Shown here in pieces: positions 13,402 to 25,400 of a DNA stretch of 64,000 bases. Source of the stretch: Gymnorhina tibicen (taxonomy: Eukaryota; Chordata; Aves; Passeriformes; Artamidae). Location of the stretch: positions 3,206,817-3,270,816 of the forward strand of contig VXAZ01005694.1 in the NCBI GenBank assembly GCA_013399875.1, in the 5' to 3' direction. How positions within the stretch are numbered: position 1 is the first letter of the stretch; each line of letters begins with the position of its first letter. The notes below the pieces were generated by a model. The model ran no database searches. It saw nothing but the letters and a program-made list of their open reading frames with translations, and was not told the DNA's origin. The position numbers were made by a program, and so were the translations under genes.

Positions 13402-16400
13402 GTGAGAGAAATGCACAGTGAGCAGCCTTGTCCCTGAGCAGGTTTTGGTTTAGTGTGGGTCTGGGCAAATGGGTGGTCCTCCAACTGAGAGCTCTGCCAC
13501 ATGATGGGAGTTACTAAGTTGTCCGGAGACAAGTTTCCATGACCTGTGGGCTTTACTAGCAAGTGCAGGCTGGGAAGAAGCAGTCCAAAGAAATAAAACA
13601 AGCAGTTTGAGTTCTGCCACATTTCTGCTGTCCAAATTCGCAGGGCTACAAAAAAAAAAGCATGTGGGACCTCATTTATTTACAGGGAGGGCTGTGCACA
13701 AATAGACACCCAGTCGGATTCTGGGGCACCTCCAGAGAAACCAGTTTGCGTCTGTCAAAGGTGGGGTTCTCATCAGTCTAGTGTATTCTCAAGGGAATTC
13801 TCCCTGCTCAGCTACACAATTTCTGCACATCTTGGATCAAGTCACAAAACACACTTCTGTGCCTCACCTCCCCTCTAAAATGGTGCTATTTCTTCAGCCT
13901 TGTCAGGGAGATGCTTTTGTGGAGGGGAGGGCTGGTGTCAGTAGAGCAGAGACTCTTTCTTCTCACTCCATGCCCAGCTCTCCCATTGCTTGTGCCTGTT
14001 ACTAAAATAGCCTTCCTTCTCCCCTTTGAAGAGCTGCTCACTTCCCTGAACCATTTTACAGACTTCCCACACAGGTCCAAACCCCTCTTCCTCACCTTTA
14101 AGGCTGTGTATGTAATTTTAGTTTTGCCTGCTAGTGTTCCCACATTGCTCTTTGCTTCCCTCTTAGCTCTTCCCAGCCTGGAGTTCCCGTCCTAAGTGCC
14201 ACATTCGTTCATGCTGCTCTGAGGGTCTCTTCTCATGTTTCTTCTCCATGTCTTTTTTATTTTCTTTTTGCCTTTGGCTCTCATGACTTCCGGTATCACC
14301 AGCCCACTTCTGCTGTCTGTGTCCCAGGTGCTTAAGGATGCTTTTCTCCTCCAACCCTGGAAAAGAGGAGAAGGGTCTTGCTTCCTGAAGCAATGTCCAT
14401 TTAACTTCATGGCATTTAAGGCATCTAGACCCTTTCTCTGAAGCCCATGGAGTGACTCCCAGCAGGAGACCAGAAAGTTAGGAAATTTGACAAGAAGATT
14501 TCTAACTATGTTGTTTTCATAGAATTGTAGAGTCATAGGATGGTCTGGGTTGGAAGGGACCTTAAAGATCATCCTGTTCCAAACCCACTGCAAGGGCAGG
14601 GACACCTTGCGCTAGACCAGGTTGCTCAAAGCCACATCCAACCCAGCCTTGAACACTTTCAGGGCTGAGGCATCCACAGCTTCTTTGGGTTTTGTGGAAA
14701 GGTGGAAATGTGCAGCTGAGCTGAGTGAGGGTTATGGGATCGTCCAGTCCTGCCCCGGGGAGCCTGTGCCACCAATGCCAGAGCCACGGTGCAAGTCTGT
14801 CGTCCTTGTCTAGCCCCACTCTGACTGCTAGCTCTCCTCAGAGAACATCTCCCCCATGGCTAGGTCCCAGCGCTGGTTGTTAGCCAGCATCTGCCCTGTG
14901 GCTGCTGCGTCATCTCCAGTCTCACACGGGCTCTGCGCTGCCCGTGACTGTCTCTTCAACACAAAGGTGGAGCTGACAATGCCTATAATTAGATGAGGGG
15001 TGCTGTGAAGCTAAAATCGATCCTACATATGAAGGCAGCTGAGAACCTAGGCCAGAGGGTGCTGCAGAGGTGTGGAGCACTATTATTAGCATTAGCAATG
15101 GCACACGGGGTGATCCCTGCGCTGGCAGCTGCGGGCACGCAGAGGGAGCAGCCGGCTGCGAGCAGAAACGCTGGGCAGATGAAACGGGGGAACCGGTGCC
15201 TGCCTGCTCCCAAGCACCCCGCCTCCCCCGCCGCTCGTGGCAGCCCGGGCGGNCGGCAGCGCGCTCGCGGCCGGGCGGGCCCCGCCTCGGCTCTGCCCCG
15301 ACCGAGGCGCCTCCGGAGCACGGCAGACTGTGGGTGGGACTCTAATTTTAGCGTTCTGCATGTGCGCTGCTCAGCGCGCGGTCGTGTGGGCTGCTTCCAT
15401 TACGCACAGGCAAATTGAACTGAATGGAAATATTGTCGTCTCGCTTACCGCTGTCACGTTGCATCGGCTCACGGCTGGTTTGCTCGGCGCGGGGAGCCGG
15501 GGGCATGGCAGCCCAGCGCTCGGCCCATCCGCTGCGGGGAGCAGGCTTCACCCGAAGTGATGCCTGGGCTCCCTGCTGGCCCTGCACGCAGCTGGACGTG
15601 CCCAGCTGTGCCCGTGGCTCCGACCTCTACACCAATCTCTAACCTCATACAGTCCCTCTGATCTCAACAGGATTGTACCGGGCTCCAAATTCACTCAAAA
15701 TGCAGCTCAGTACGTGCTAAAAATTGCCTGTGAGATCCAAAGCTTGAATAACTTGAGAGAAAAACAATTCCTTAAATAAGCATCCTGCACTCCTCCTTTG
15801 CGCACTGAGACTTGAAGCAACGGTGTGTAACAGCTTGTAATGCTCAATTTTTGATTCATGGGCAGCATTCCCTGTTTCAAGGATCAGTTGTTATTCTGTG
15901 CTGTATGACGTTAGGAGCAGGCAGATTTGGGGTTGCACAGTGAGTGCCAGGCGCTGCTGATCCTTCCTTGCCTCCAAGGGTCAACGTCCTGAGCAGGACC
16001 AGCATCATCACCCTTTGACACCCATGGATCTGGAGATGAGCTGGGACTTTCACAAGGTCACGCATAACCATATTTTGCACAGGCCTGCAGAACTGATTTC
16101 CCATCTGACTGTACAGGACCCAGGGGTATTATCCATGCTTGCTTGGGGACCTGGCCCTCCAGAGTGACAGTGTCATTGCCAATAGCCCTCAGCTCAAGGA
16201 GGTGGTCTGGTTTCTAGATTTTCCACTATTCTTGTCTTTGTCAAGCCAGGATAAAAGACTTGTGTCCAAAAGTTTATTTAGGTTTTTTTTTCCCAACAGT
16301 CTAATAAAATCTTTTACCTACAAACCTTCCTGACCTGCTGTAGATGAGAAATGCAGGATCATCAGGGCTGCAGACAAATTTCATTAATTGCTTGCACAGA

Positions 16401-19400
16401 AGGGAGGAAGAGACTTGCACTGCTGCTAAGCTCAGCCTCCAAACTCCACAGCAGCAGGGTGGCAGCAGCCGTGTCCTCAGAGCAGACACTGGCTTCCCGC
16501 AGGGCTCCCAGGGGGCTGGACCTTGCAGGCTGTGGTGTCTAGCACACAGAGGAGGATGCTGAGCAGGCACAGTGATGCCCAAAGCTGTTCTTTGCTCTGC
16601 GCCAGGCTGCTGGTGAAGCCAAGAGCCTGCGCTTCCACGCCAGCTTGTGATTCAGGCTCATGGTCACCGAGCTGCTGGCACGGAGAGTGTTTCCTCCCCA
16701 CCACCGACTGCCAGCTCCTCTTGCACGCTGCCTCCCATGGACTCCCAAGCCGGGTGCTGGCACCTGCCTCTCCCAGCTGGGTTCAGCTCCCCGCTTGGCA
16801 GGCACATGTCCCCAGCTGGATGTCCCTTGAGCCAGCATCCCTGGCTGTGCCTGGCTGCTTCCCTGCCCTCGGAGAGCAGCTGCTGGAGCCTGGCTCTGCC
16901 GGGTGCAAGCTGGGCCACAGCTCTCCAGAGTGGCTTTGCTCACTGGCTCCATGTTTGCTTTCCCACAAATATCTGGAGAAGAAGACTCAGACTGACAGCT
17001 CAGCCCTACAGCTAGTGCAGGAATCAGTGCTGTCCTGAACACGGCCAGCTGCTTCTGGGCAAACGGAGTGTCCTCTCTCTGTCCCCAGCCAGCATCTTCT
17101 GCAAAAGTTTGTCCTCATCAGAAATGATGGCATGCTCCAGTACATGCATGAGAAAGGTAAAAAATGAGCTTTGTCCCAAGTCCTAGAAGTCAGGGTGACC
17201 TGAACTTGTACAGCCTTCCAATCACATGTCAAGGCTCTCCTATTCTAAACGCTCTTCTGAAAACTGGGTGCCAGTAATATCTCTAGTGAATGGGTGTTCT
17301 ACCTCCTTTCTAGTGATGAGATGATTTCCATAAGGCCATGGAGAAGAATAATATTTTCACGAGGAACTTTAAGGGTAAAACCTAAAACACAGGTGGGGTG
17401 GTATATAGCACTGTTACCAGAGCCAATACAGCCTTGGCCACAGTTTTCCTAAAAGACTGAGATATAAACAAAGAAAGCAGTGGCCAGTGCCAGATATTCC
17501 TGTGCACTATTCCCTCAAGAAGAAGAAGAAGAATTGAAAGCTTCGGCAGGGAAGACAGAAAGCATCAACAAATTACCCATGTCAGTGTCCAAGGTTTTGG
17601 GTTTGTTGTCAGATTGGGTTTAGCACTGTCTAAACAGCGAACAACAAGGTGAGCCTGCCGTTGCACAGCTAGTGATGCCAGTGTTTGTGTATACATGGTA
17701 CCTGTACACCCACAGTGATAAGGGGAAGGCAATGGTGACCTCAGCGGGAGACTCACCGAGCACACCAGCTCCAGCTGCAAACTGTCACCTCTGGGAGAGG
17801 CTGCTCCTCATCACACAGGTGCTGCAGAGCAAGAAACTGCACCTGGAGGCATTTCCTTCTTGATCAAAGTGGAAACTGCCTGACAACACTGCTCCTTCTT
17901 TCAGGGGCCTTCCTTATCCCTTATTTCCTGACGCTGGTGTTTGCTGGGATTCCTCTCTTCCTGCTGGAAACTGCTCTGGGCCAGTATACCTCTGTTGGTG
18001 GACTGGGAGTTTGGAGATTAGCACCCATGTTCAAAGGTACTGTGCCGTATGTTTGGGACAGCAATGGCATGTAACTACAGACAAAACCCCACTGATGGTT
18101 TGAGGGCAAATCAGCAAATCCCTGGGGACTGGGATGGGGTGGCAGGTGAGGGCAGGATTTTTCCCCTTTGTCTTTATCAAGCTGTCCTTGACCTCGATGT
18201 CTGCAGTCACTGTGCTCTGTTCAAGCAGGTTTGTGTGGTGACAAGGGACTTTATGAGCAGTATGGACTGTGATGGAGAGGCTCTGGTTGCAGAAGACCCT
18301 TTGTTTTCCCAAGCCTCCCTACGTATGCTTATTTTAATTGCATGGGAATGCAACCTGTTTCCATATTTGGAGTAACTGTTTTCTAGAAGCCAATGGTGAT
18401 TTAGAAATGCCTTGGATGTGGGAAAGTGCGATTCTGCCAGGGAAGTGACAAGATCCTGTTCTCATGGAGCTCTGTCCAGTACTGGTAGCACACTGAAAGG
18501 TAGCACTGTTTCCCCAGTGGAAATGGATGGGTGAGAGAGGTGAGGGAATGAGCCTCCCTTGCTGCCCAGCTCATACCACACTCTGTGTTGATGAGCTGAT
18601 TCCCTTTCTCTGGTTTTCAAAAGAAATGTGCTGTGGTGCCCGTGAATTCCCTTGGGTACTGGAGACCTGGACTGATGCTGCTCTCTGTCTTCATTCACAG
18701 GCGTGGGACTGGCAGCTATGGTTCTGTCCTTCTGGCTGAACATCTACTACATCGTCATCATTGCCTGGGCTCTCTACTATCTCTTCAACTCTTTCACTGC
18801 AGTGAGTCACGGGCATGTCTGCAGCATGGCACTGGCTGGGGTCTGGGTCCTCACTCCTTTATGGGCAGTGATTTGTTTATGCCCCAAAGCAGGCACTAGC
18901 TGCTTGCCATCTGTGCAAAGAGCCCTTGCCAGCATCCTGCTGAACCTTCCTCAAGAGGTTCATCAGCCCTGGAGGTGGTTTTGTAGTGCTGACAGGTAGT
19001 GATGCTTGTCCTCTGGAGGGGATGGGTCCCATCCCCCCTACGGGAACTGTTTCCCGCTCTCATCAGCCTTTAAAAGTCAGCCTGTGTTTCTGTTTTATTT
19101 CCAGGGCTGCTTGAATCTGAGCTGCACATTTCCAGAACTGGTTTTGTCACATCATGGTCTTATTTCTCAGGACTTACTCCTCATCTTAATTAGTTCTTAT
19201 TCACTCCTCTCTTGATAAATGATATCCAAGGGATTTTTTTTCTGCTGGAAAAATTGTTCAGAAAGTATCTAGACATCTGCTTGTGACTGTCTCTTAGTGT
19301 GTGCTTTGGTGTTATGTTTTATAGTGGGTTCCTCTTCCACAGCAGGGTCTTCTACCATACAAGGTTAGAATCACACCCCATATTAACTTCTTGGTACCTG

Positions 19401-22400
19401 AATTACTTATTTCAGCCCAGAAAATGGCAAGAGTTTCCTTAACGTAGTTCTCTGAGCAACCTGCAGCCTTAAAACATCAACCCTGTGGTTCAAATGGGAT
19501 AATTTTGAATGTCATTTAGATACAACCCTGAAATGCTGTAGTGGACACTGTACATCCAGTTTTACTTTTTGTTTCAGCCAAAAATTTCTTTGTATCTATC
19601 AAGACTTTTGCTGAATTGTTGTTTGGCATTCCCAGCTGTGCTTCTACCATCAATACTACCTATCACTGTAGACTCCTGGATCTAGAACAAAATTATTGGC
19701 TGTGGGTGATTAGATGCACCCTCAGGGGATTCCCAGATAAACAGAGGTCTTCCCCAAAGGAACCCATCCCAACTACACCCTGGGCAGGATGCGTCTTAGG
19801 ATGAGGCTTTGGTACACTCAGGTGTCACAGATCCGGCTGGTGACAGTGCTTGTATGGACATAGGCAGATCCAGGTGTTTGGCTCAAGACCTTTTCTTTTA
19901 CCAGAGATAATTCCAAACTCCCAAAAGGACCCAAGGTGCAAATGAAAAAGCTGGGCTGATGTCTGTCCCGTGTACCTCCTAAATTTGACTATTTTGAGCC
20001 ATAATAGGAGCCCAGCCTGCCTTCTGCAGTTTCTGTCCTCTGAAATTCAGAGGAAATGGAGCAGCAACAAACTGCCGGCAGCCTGCCCCTCCTTGTGAGA
20101 GCTGCGCAGCATCTCTAATGTGCAAACACTGAGAGAGTGTACAGCTGCTGTGCAGTACAGTACACACAGTACAGCTGCTGTGCAGAGCTGCCCGAGCTAT
20201 TGCCTGTGCTTCAGTGCAGTTAGCAAGTCCTCAGTGAAAGCACCGGGTGGGTGCAGTGGCCTGGGTGGCCACTGGAATGTCACTCCCACCCCTGCAATAG
20301 CCACTGTTCTGCCAGGATACCACGTTTGAAGGTATCGTCTGCTGGAGTGAACTGATTTAGATGGAGCAGTGAAGGCAGCACTTAAAGGCACTGATGCCAC
20401 GAGGCACTTAAAACACAGACAGTATTTTTACAGAGGTCTGTGTTCGTGGATGAATAGGGATGGATACAAACGTCTTCTTAAAGCTTTGTTGAGCTGGAGC
20501 CTCAGGTCTTATCTGCAGAGGGAAATCACCCAGAATAGCTGCTCTGCATTTATCTACACGCACTGTGCTCGGGAAAAGAGATAGCTGCCCATAGAGGCAT
20601 ATCTGAGCTGCTTTCCTTGGGCTGGCTCAGCCGTGGCACCACACGGCCCGGGTGACTTGCCCTGCGCGCTCACACGGCCCCTGACACTGCTGCTTCACTG
20701 CCTGCAGTGCCAGGGCTGATTGCACCGAGTCTGTAGCATTGTGCTGCCGTCACACTGCTACCCGCAGTGTAAACATCTCCCAGGAATCCCTTTGTGCTGC
20801 TTATAATCAGGGCACTGGACAGCATGAAACAGCTACTGAGCTTTACATTTACCCCCGTGCTTGTGTTATGTCTGTTTGTCAGACAACCCATTGCCTCCAT
20901 TCTCAGGGCTGTGTTGCTTTTTAAAGTGTAAATGAAATTTAAGAAACAAATCACTGTTTCTTCTTTGTGCAGTAAATTCCAACCACTTGTTGAGTGAAGT
21001 TGGCAAAAAGCTGTAATGCTTATAAACACAATATGCCTTGATAGTATTTTAATTTGTAGCTACTAATTACCAACAGTTAATTGGAAGTGGCTTTCTATCT
21101 GGTGAATTACTAACATTTTATTGGACCTACAACATTGCCCTAATCACATAATGATATTTTTTCCCAGAAAATCCTTGTCTAATTTATCATATTTTGGAAA
21201 ATTGTTCCATGCTTTTGGCTACAAGGGCATGCCCATCCAGTGGAGCTGTCCATTCTCTTTGCAAAAGAAAATTAAGGAGTTTCAGTTGAAAAGAAGCCAG
21301 ATTTCAGCCAGGAGACCTCACAGGAACGATAACCCTGCTGTCCTTGTGCCGGTGCAGGAGCTGCCGTGGCAGAACTGTGGGAACGCCTGGAACACCGACC
21401 GCTGCTTCTCCAACTACTCCCTGAACGACACCACCAACCTCACCAGCGCTGTCACCGAGTTCTGGGAGTACGTCCCCAGCCTGCCCACACCGGGTTTCTC
21501 CCCCTCCCTGTGGTCACTGTGCCTGCACACCGCGGCTGTGCCTGTTGGCACTGTTCCTTGGGCAGCTTTGGCTGGAGGGCATTACAGCCGGCCGCCAGCC
21601 ATGGTGGGCACGGGGTGCGCTGTGCAGATGCAGGTCAGGTGGATGGACGGGCAAACAGCCTCTCCACCTCTCTCCTCCTCCCTCTATCCCATCACGATGA
21701 ACCTCAGTACTCACTAGGCTTTTGCGGGTTCTCACACTTGTCTGCACCTGGCCCTTCCCCCTCCATGTCTGGGAGCTCCGAATCCCTCTGCCCTTGATTG
21801 CTGGACTTCCTCCTAACACAATGTCTCCCACCCTTAGGAGGAACATGCACCAGATGTCTGGGGGCCTGGGGGAGCCTGGCACCATCCGCTGGCCCCTGGC
21901 TGGCACGCTGGCCCTGGCCTGGCTGCTGGTCTACTTCTCCATCTGGAAGGGTGTGGAGTGGACGGGCAAGGTACAGTGTGAGGGCTGGGTCTTTTGGTGC
22001 TGCCTCTCATTGCTGCATTGTCAAAATATCCTCCAGACTCAATTTTATTTAAGTGTCTATAACTAAGGTTACGGTGTTTAGAGGCAAAATCACAGTAGGT
22101 ACTATTAAATTCCTGACATTTACCTTTCACGGCTGTAAAAATTGTTACTGTGTTTATGGTAATTTTCATTCGAAGTGTAGATAACAGCTCTTCCCTGTAA
22201 GGTCGTGGGTCTGAGCGCACACTCTTTTTGGGAAGGAGCATTTTCAGAAATTACCTGTATTTCCCACCTCGGGACAGCCCTTTGAGAGAGCGAAGCTTCT
22301 TGTCATCTCCCCCTTTTGACGATCACAGTCTCTTAAATTGCCTCTGGTGGAAAAAATCTCACCATCTCCTTTGGAAATTTCCCTGCTGCCCTTTCAATAT

Positions 22401-25400
22401 TGGTGGGAGACCTTCAGATGAGAAGCCCGTTGTTATTCCCTGTGCAGCGCTCCAGGCTAGCACAGCAGAAAGGTAATTGCTTCGTTTAGTGAAACAGCGA
22501 TGCTGGGATGCTGGGATGTGTTATTTAGAGCACAGCACAGAGCAGCAGGACACTATTATGAAAGGAATAATCTAGAGGAGAGATCAGAAACAAGCACTTC
22601 AGGGGTAGGTCACCTAAGCTGTTAACTTCCCCAGTGGCTCTCAACCAGGCTTTAGCTACGCGGCCACAGCAAAGCCCTGGTGATTACTGGTGTGGGCCCT
22701 GTGATGAGGGATGGCACATACCTGTGAGATCCTGAAACAGTGCTGAAAAGAAAGCAGTGGAATCAAGACAACTCGTCTTGCTTGATGCATTGGTCTAGAG
22801 AAACACCAGCTTTAGCTCTGCAAAATAAGGATGTGATGACTTAAGGGGATTACTTCTGTGGACTAAAATTATCCCTGTGCAATTCCCTTGTCTTTGGGCA
22901 TTTCATCCAGACTTTAGCATGCTACTTTTGTGATTAGTGTGTCCTTGTGTATCATTGGCAGGGAGAAACCTCAAACAGCCGGAAATGTTACTAGCATGGG
23001 AATGGGAGACAGCAAATGCAAGGAAATGCTGCTGAAAGTGGCCATGCTTGGGAGCCTGCCCCCCTCACAGGAGGATATGCCAGACGCAGAGACACCATGG
23101 GCAGGAAAGCTCCTGGGCACTGGTGGGCTGATGGCTTCTCTCCCACGGGGTCTTTTTCAGGTGGTGTATTTCTCGGCCACCTACCCCTACTTCATGCTTT
23201 TCATCCTCTTGTTCCGGGGAGTCACGCTGCCAGGAGCCAAGGAGGGGATCCTCTTCTACCTCACGCCTGACTTCAGGAAGCTCTCTGACTCTGAGGTTTG
23301 TAGCCTAGTGAGAAAAGCTCTTATCTACCAGTTGTGTCTGCATTAGGCTTCCCCAGGCACTTCCCATGAATGTTGTAAGTACTTAAAATGACACTGGAAT
23401 AACCCTGGTCAAGCAGTCGTGACCCATGTCCCACAGGCTGAGACACAGCTGAGGGACAAGTTCTTCGTGGGTGGAAATGTGTGCAGCAGCTCTGTTGTAC
23501 TCAAGCAGTGTTATCCATGGCAGGGCGGGGGGGGGGAGCCAGAAGTTATCCTGCCAGAGGAACCTCCCCTCTGGGCTGGGAATGCCTCATTTCACTGACT
23601 GTCCTAGGGATGGTGGTTGGGCCTTGTTCTGGTGGTGCCAGGGGAAGGATGATGTGGTGGTGCCGGCATGGGGGCCTCAGGAGTAGTACAAGCACAGCAG
23701 CACACACAGCAGCAGTTTTTGGAAGTGCTTAAATGATGAGTGGTGGCCAGTAAGGTTGCCTTGGTCAGCAGAAGCACAGAGGGGACCCCAGACTCCTGCA
23801 AAGGCAACATTTTTCAGGAGTCACAAGATTCTGCCTTTTTCAGCAGCAATGCTCCTGTGACTCCAGAGTCACCAGTCACCAGCTTTCTAAGATTTAAGAC
23901 CTTCAGGCACTGGGACCAGCTTTTCCATCTGTCTTCCTCTGCAGTTGTAAACAGGATGCATGAGCCTTCATCCATCCACCTCCATCCCAGGAAGCAGCTT
24001 TGATTCACACATTTTGGAGGGCTGGGGATATGTGTCTGGTGCTGGGCCAGGCTGCACTTTGATACGCTGGACACATGGGAAGGATGCAGATCCCCTACCT
24101 TCCAGTCCATAAAGGGCCCTACAGGAAAGCTCTGGAGAGGGACTTCTGACAAGGACAGGCAGTGATAGGACAAGGGGAATGGCTTTAAACTGAAAGAGAA
24201 TAGCTTTAGATTAGATATTATTAAAAAAACTCTTGACTCGGCCCTACTGACAGGGTTCCCTCAGGTCCTGGCCACCCCACTGGGCTGTACATCCAAGCCC
24301 ACAGCTCCACAGCCTGCACCCAGTCCACTTGCTAGCCCTGCTCCGAGCTGCTGCAGGACATGCACCTGCAGCACGGAGTCCCCTTCTGCTGCACTCCCCT
24401 CCTGGCTCCTTCTCTGCAGGTCTGGATGGACGCAGCCACTCAGATCTTCTTCTCCTACGGCCTGGGGCTGGGCTCCCTCATTGCTCTGGGGAGCTACAAC
24501 ACTTTCCACAACAACGTCTACAGGTCAGCAGTTTTTCCATCCGCCTGTGTGGCAGGGAGTGCTCATGGGTGGCGGAGGGGGTGGTGGTGACTCTGCCTGA
24601 TCTTTGCTGTCCCCTTGCTGGCAATGTGCAGCCTAGGGGACAGACACATAGAGATCTCTGCAGAGGGGCTCTCTGCCTGCAGGACACTTAGTGTGTCACC
24701 TCTGCTACCTGCCCAAGGCACAGGACCAGCTCTCCGCAGGTCTTTTGTTTACCCCACCCTCTGCTCTTGGTAGGGACCTGCAAGTGGCTTCTTTTCTCTC
24801 TTCCTCTCTTCCAGAGACTCCATTATTGTCTGTTGTATAAACTCCACCACAAGCATATTTGCAGGATTTGTTATTTTCTCTATCATTGGCTTCATGTCAC
24901 ACATCACGAAGAAGTCGGTGTCAGAGCTGGCCTCCTCAGGTAGGCAGAGAGCCGTGTTCAAATGCAACAGCAGCCTGTGAGAACAATTTGTAAGTGAGCA
25001 TGGGGTGCTCTTGGGTCTTTCCTGACTAGGTGTGCTGAAGTTTTATTTTGCTGTACTGAAATACTTAGGCCATTTGCTATCTGAAACCCTCCTATGGAGA
25101 ACAGATTCTACCAATGTTTTCAGTAGACGTGACCAAAATTTGGAGTCCCTTTTTCATACAAAAGCTTGAGATTGTGATCTCAAAATAATTTTTTAACCAA
25201 GATGGGACCGTGTCTTTCTGCAGAAAGACATATTTTGAAATTGCTGTCTTCCCAGAGAAAGCTTTTATCTCAAGAAACAGCATTTTGTGATGGGAAAAAA
25301 AAAAGGCACCAGGAAAGTTGTAACCAGCTCTGAATATCAGTTTATTTTTCTAGCAAAGTGCTCCATTTGGTTGCAATAATTTGATGACTTTCTTGCTTGC

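Larger units (their letters stand above)
13402..17904 (+). other. SLC6A1L: Intron 1 (4.5 kb) of the GAT-1-like gene
   Basis: GT-AG intron, phase 1. It contains a CR1 fragment (14515-14690), a CpG island (about 15112-15560) with the only N of the window at 15253, and a short GAA-type repeat near 17518-17534. No coding exon was recognised inside it. Confidence 0.85.

Noticed and set aside
21121..21357. Extension of exon 4 upstream, since the frame stays open
   Set aside because: A good acceptor at 21357 fits the family exon boundary, and the upstream translation has no SLC6 similarity.
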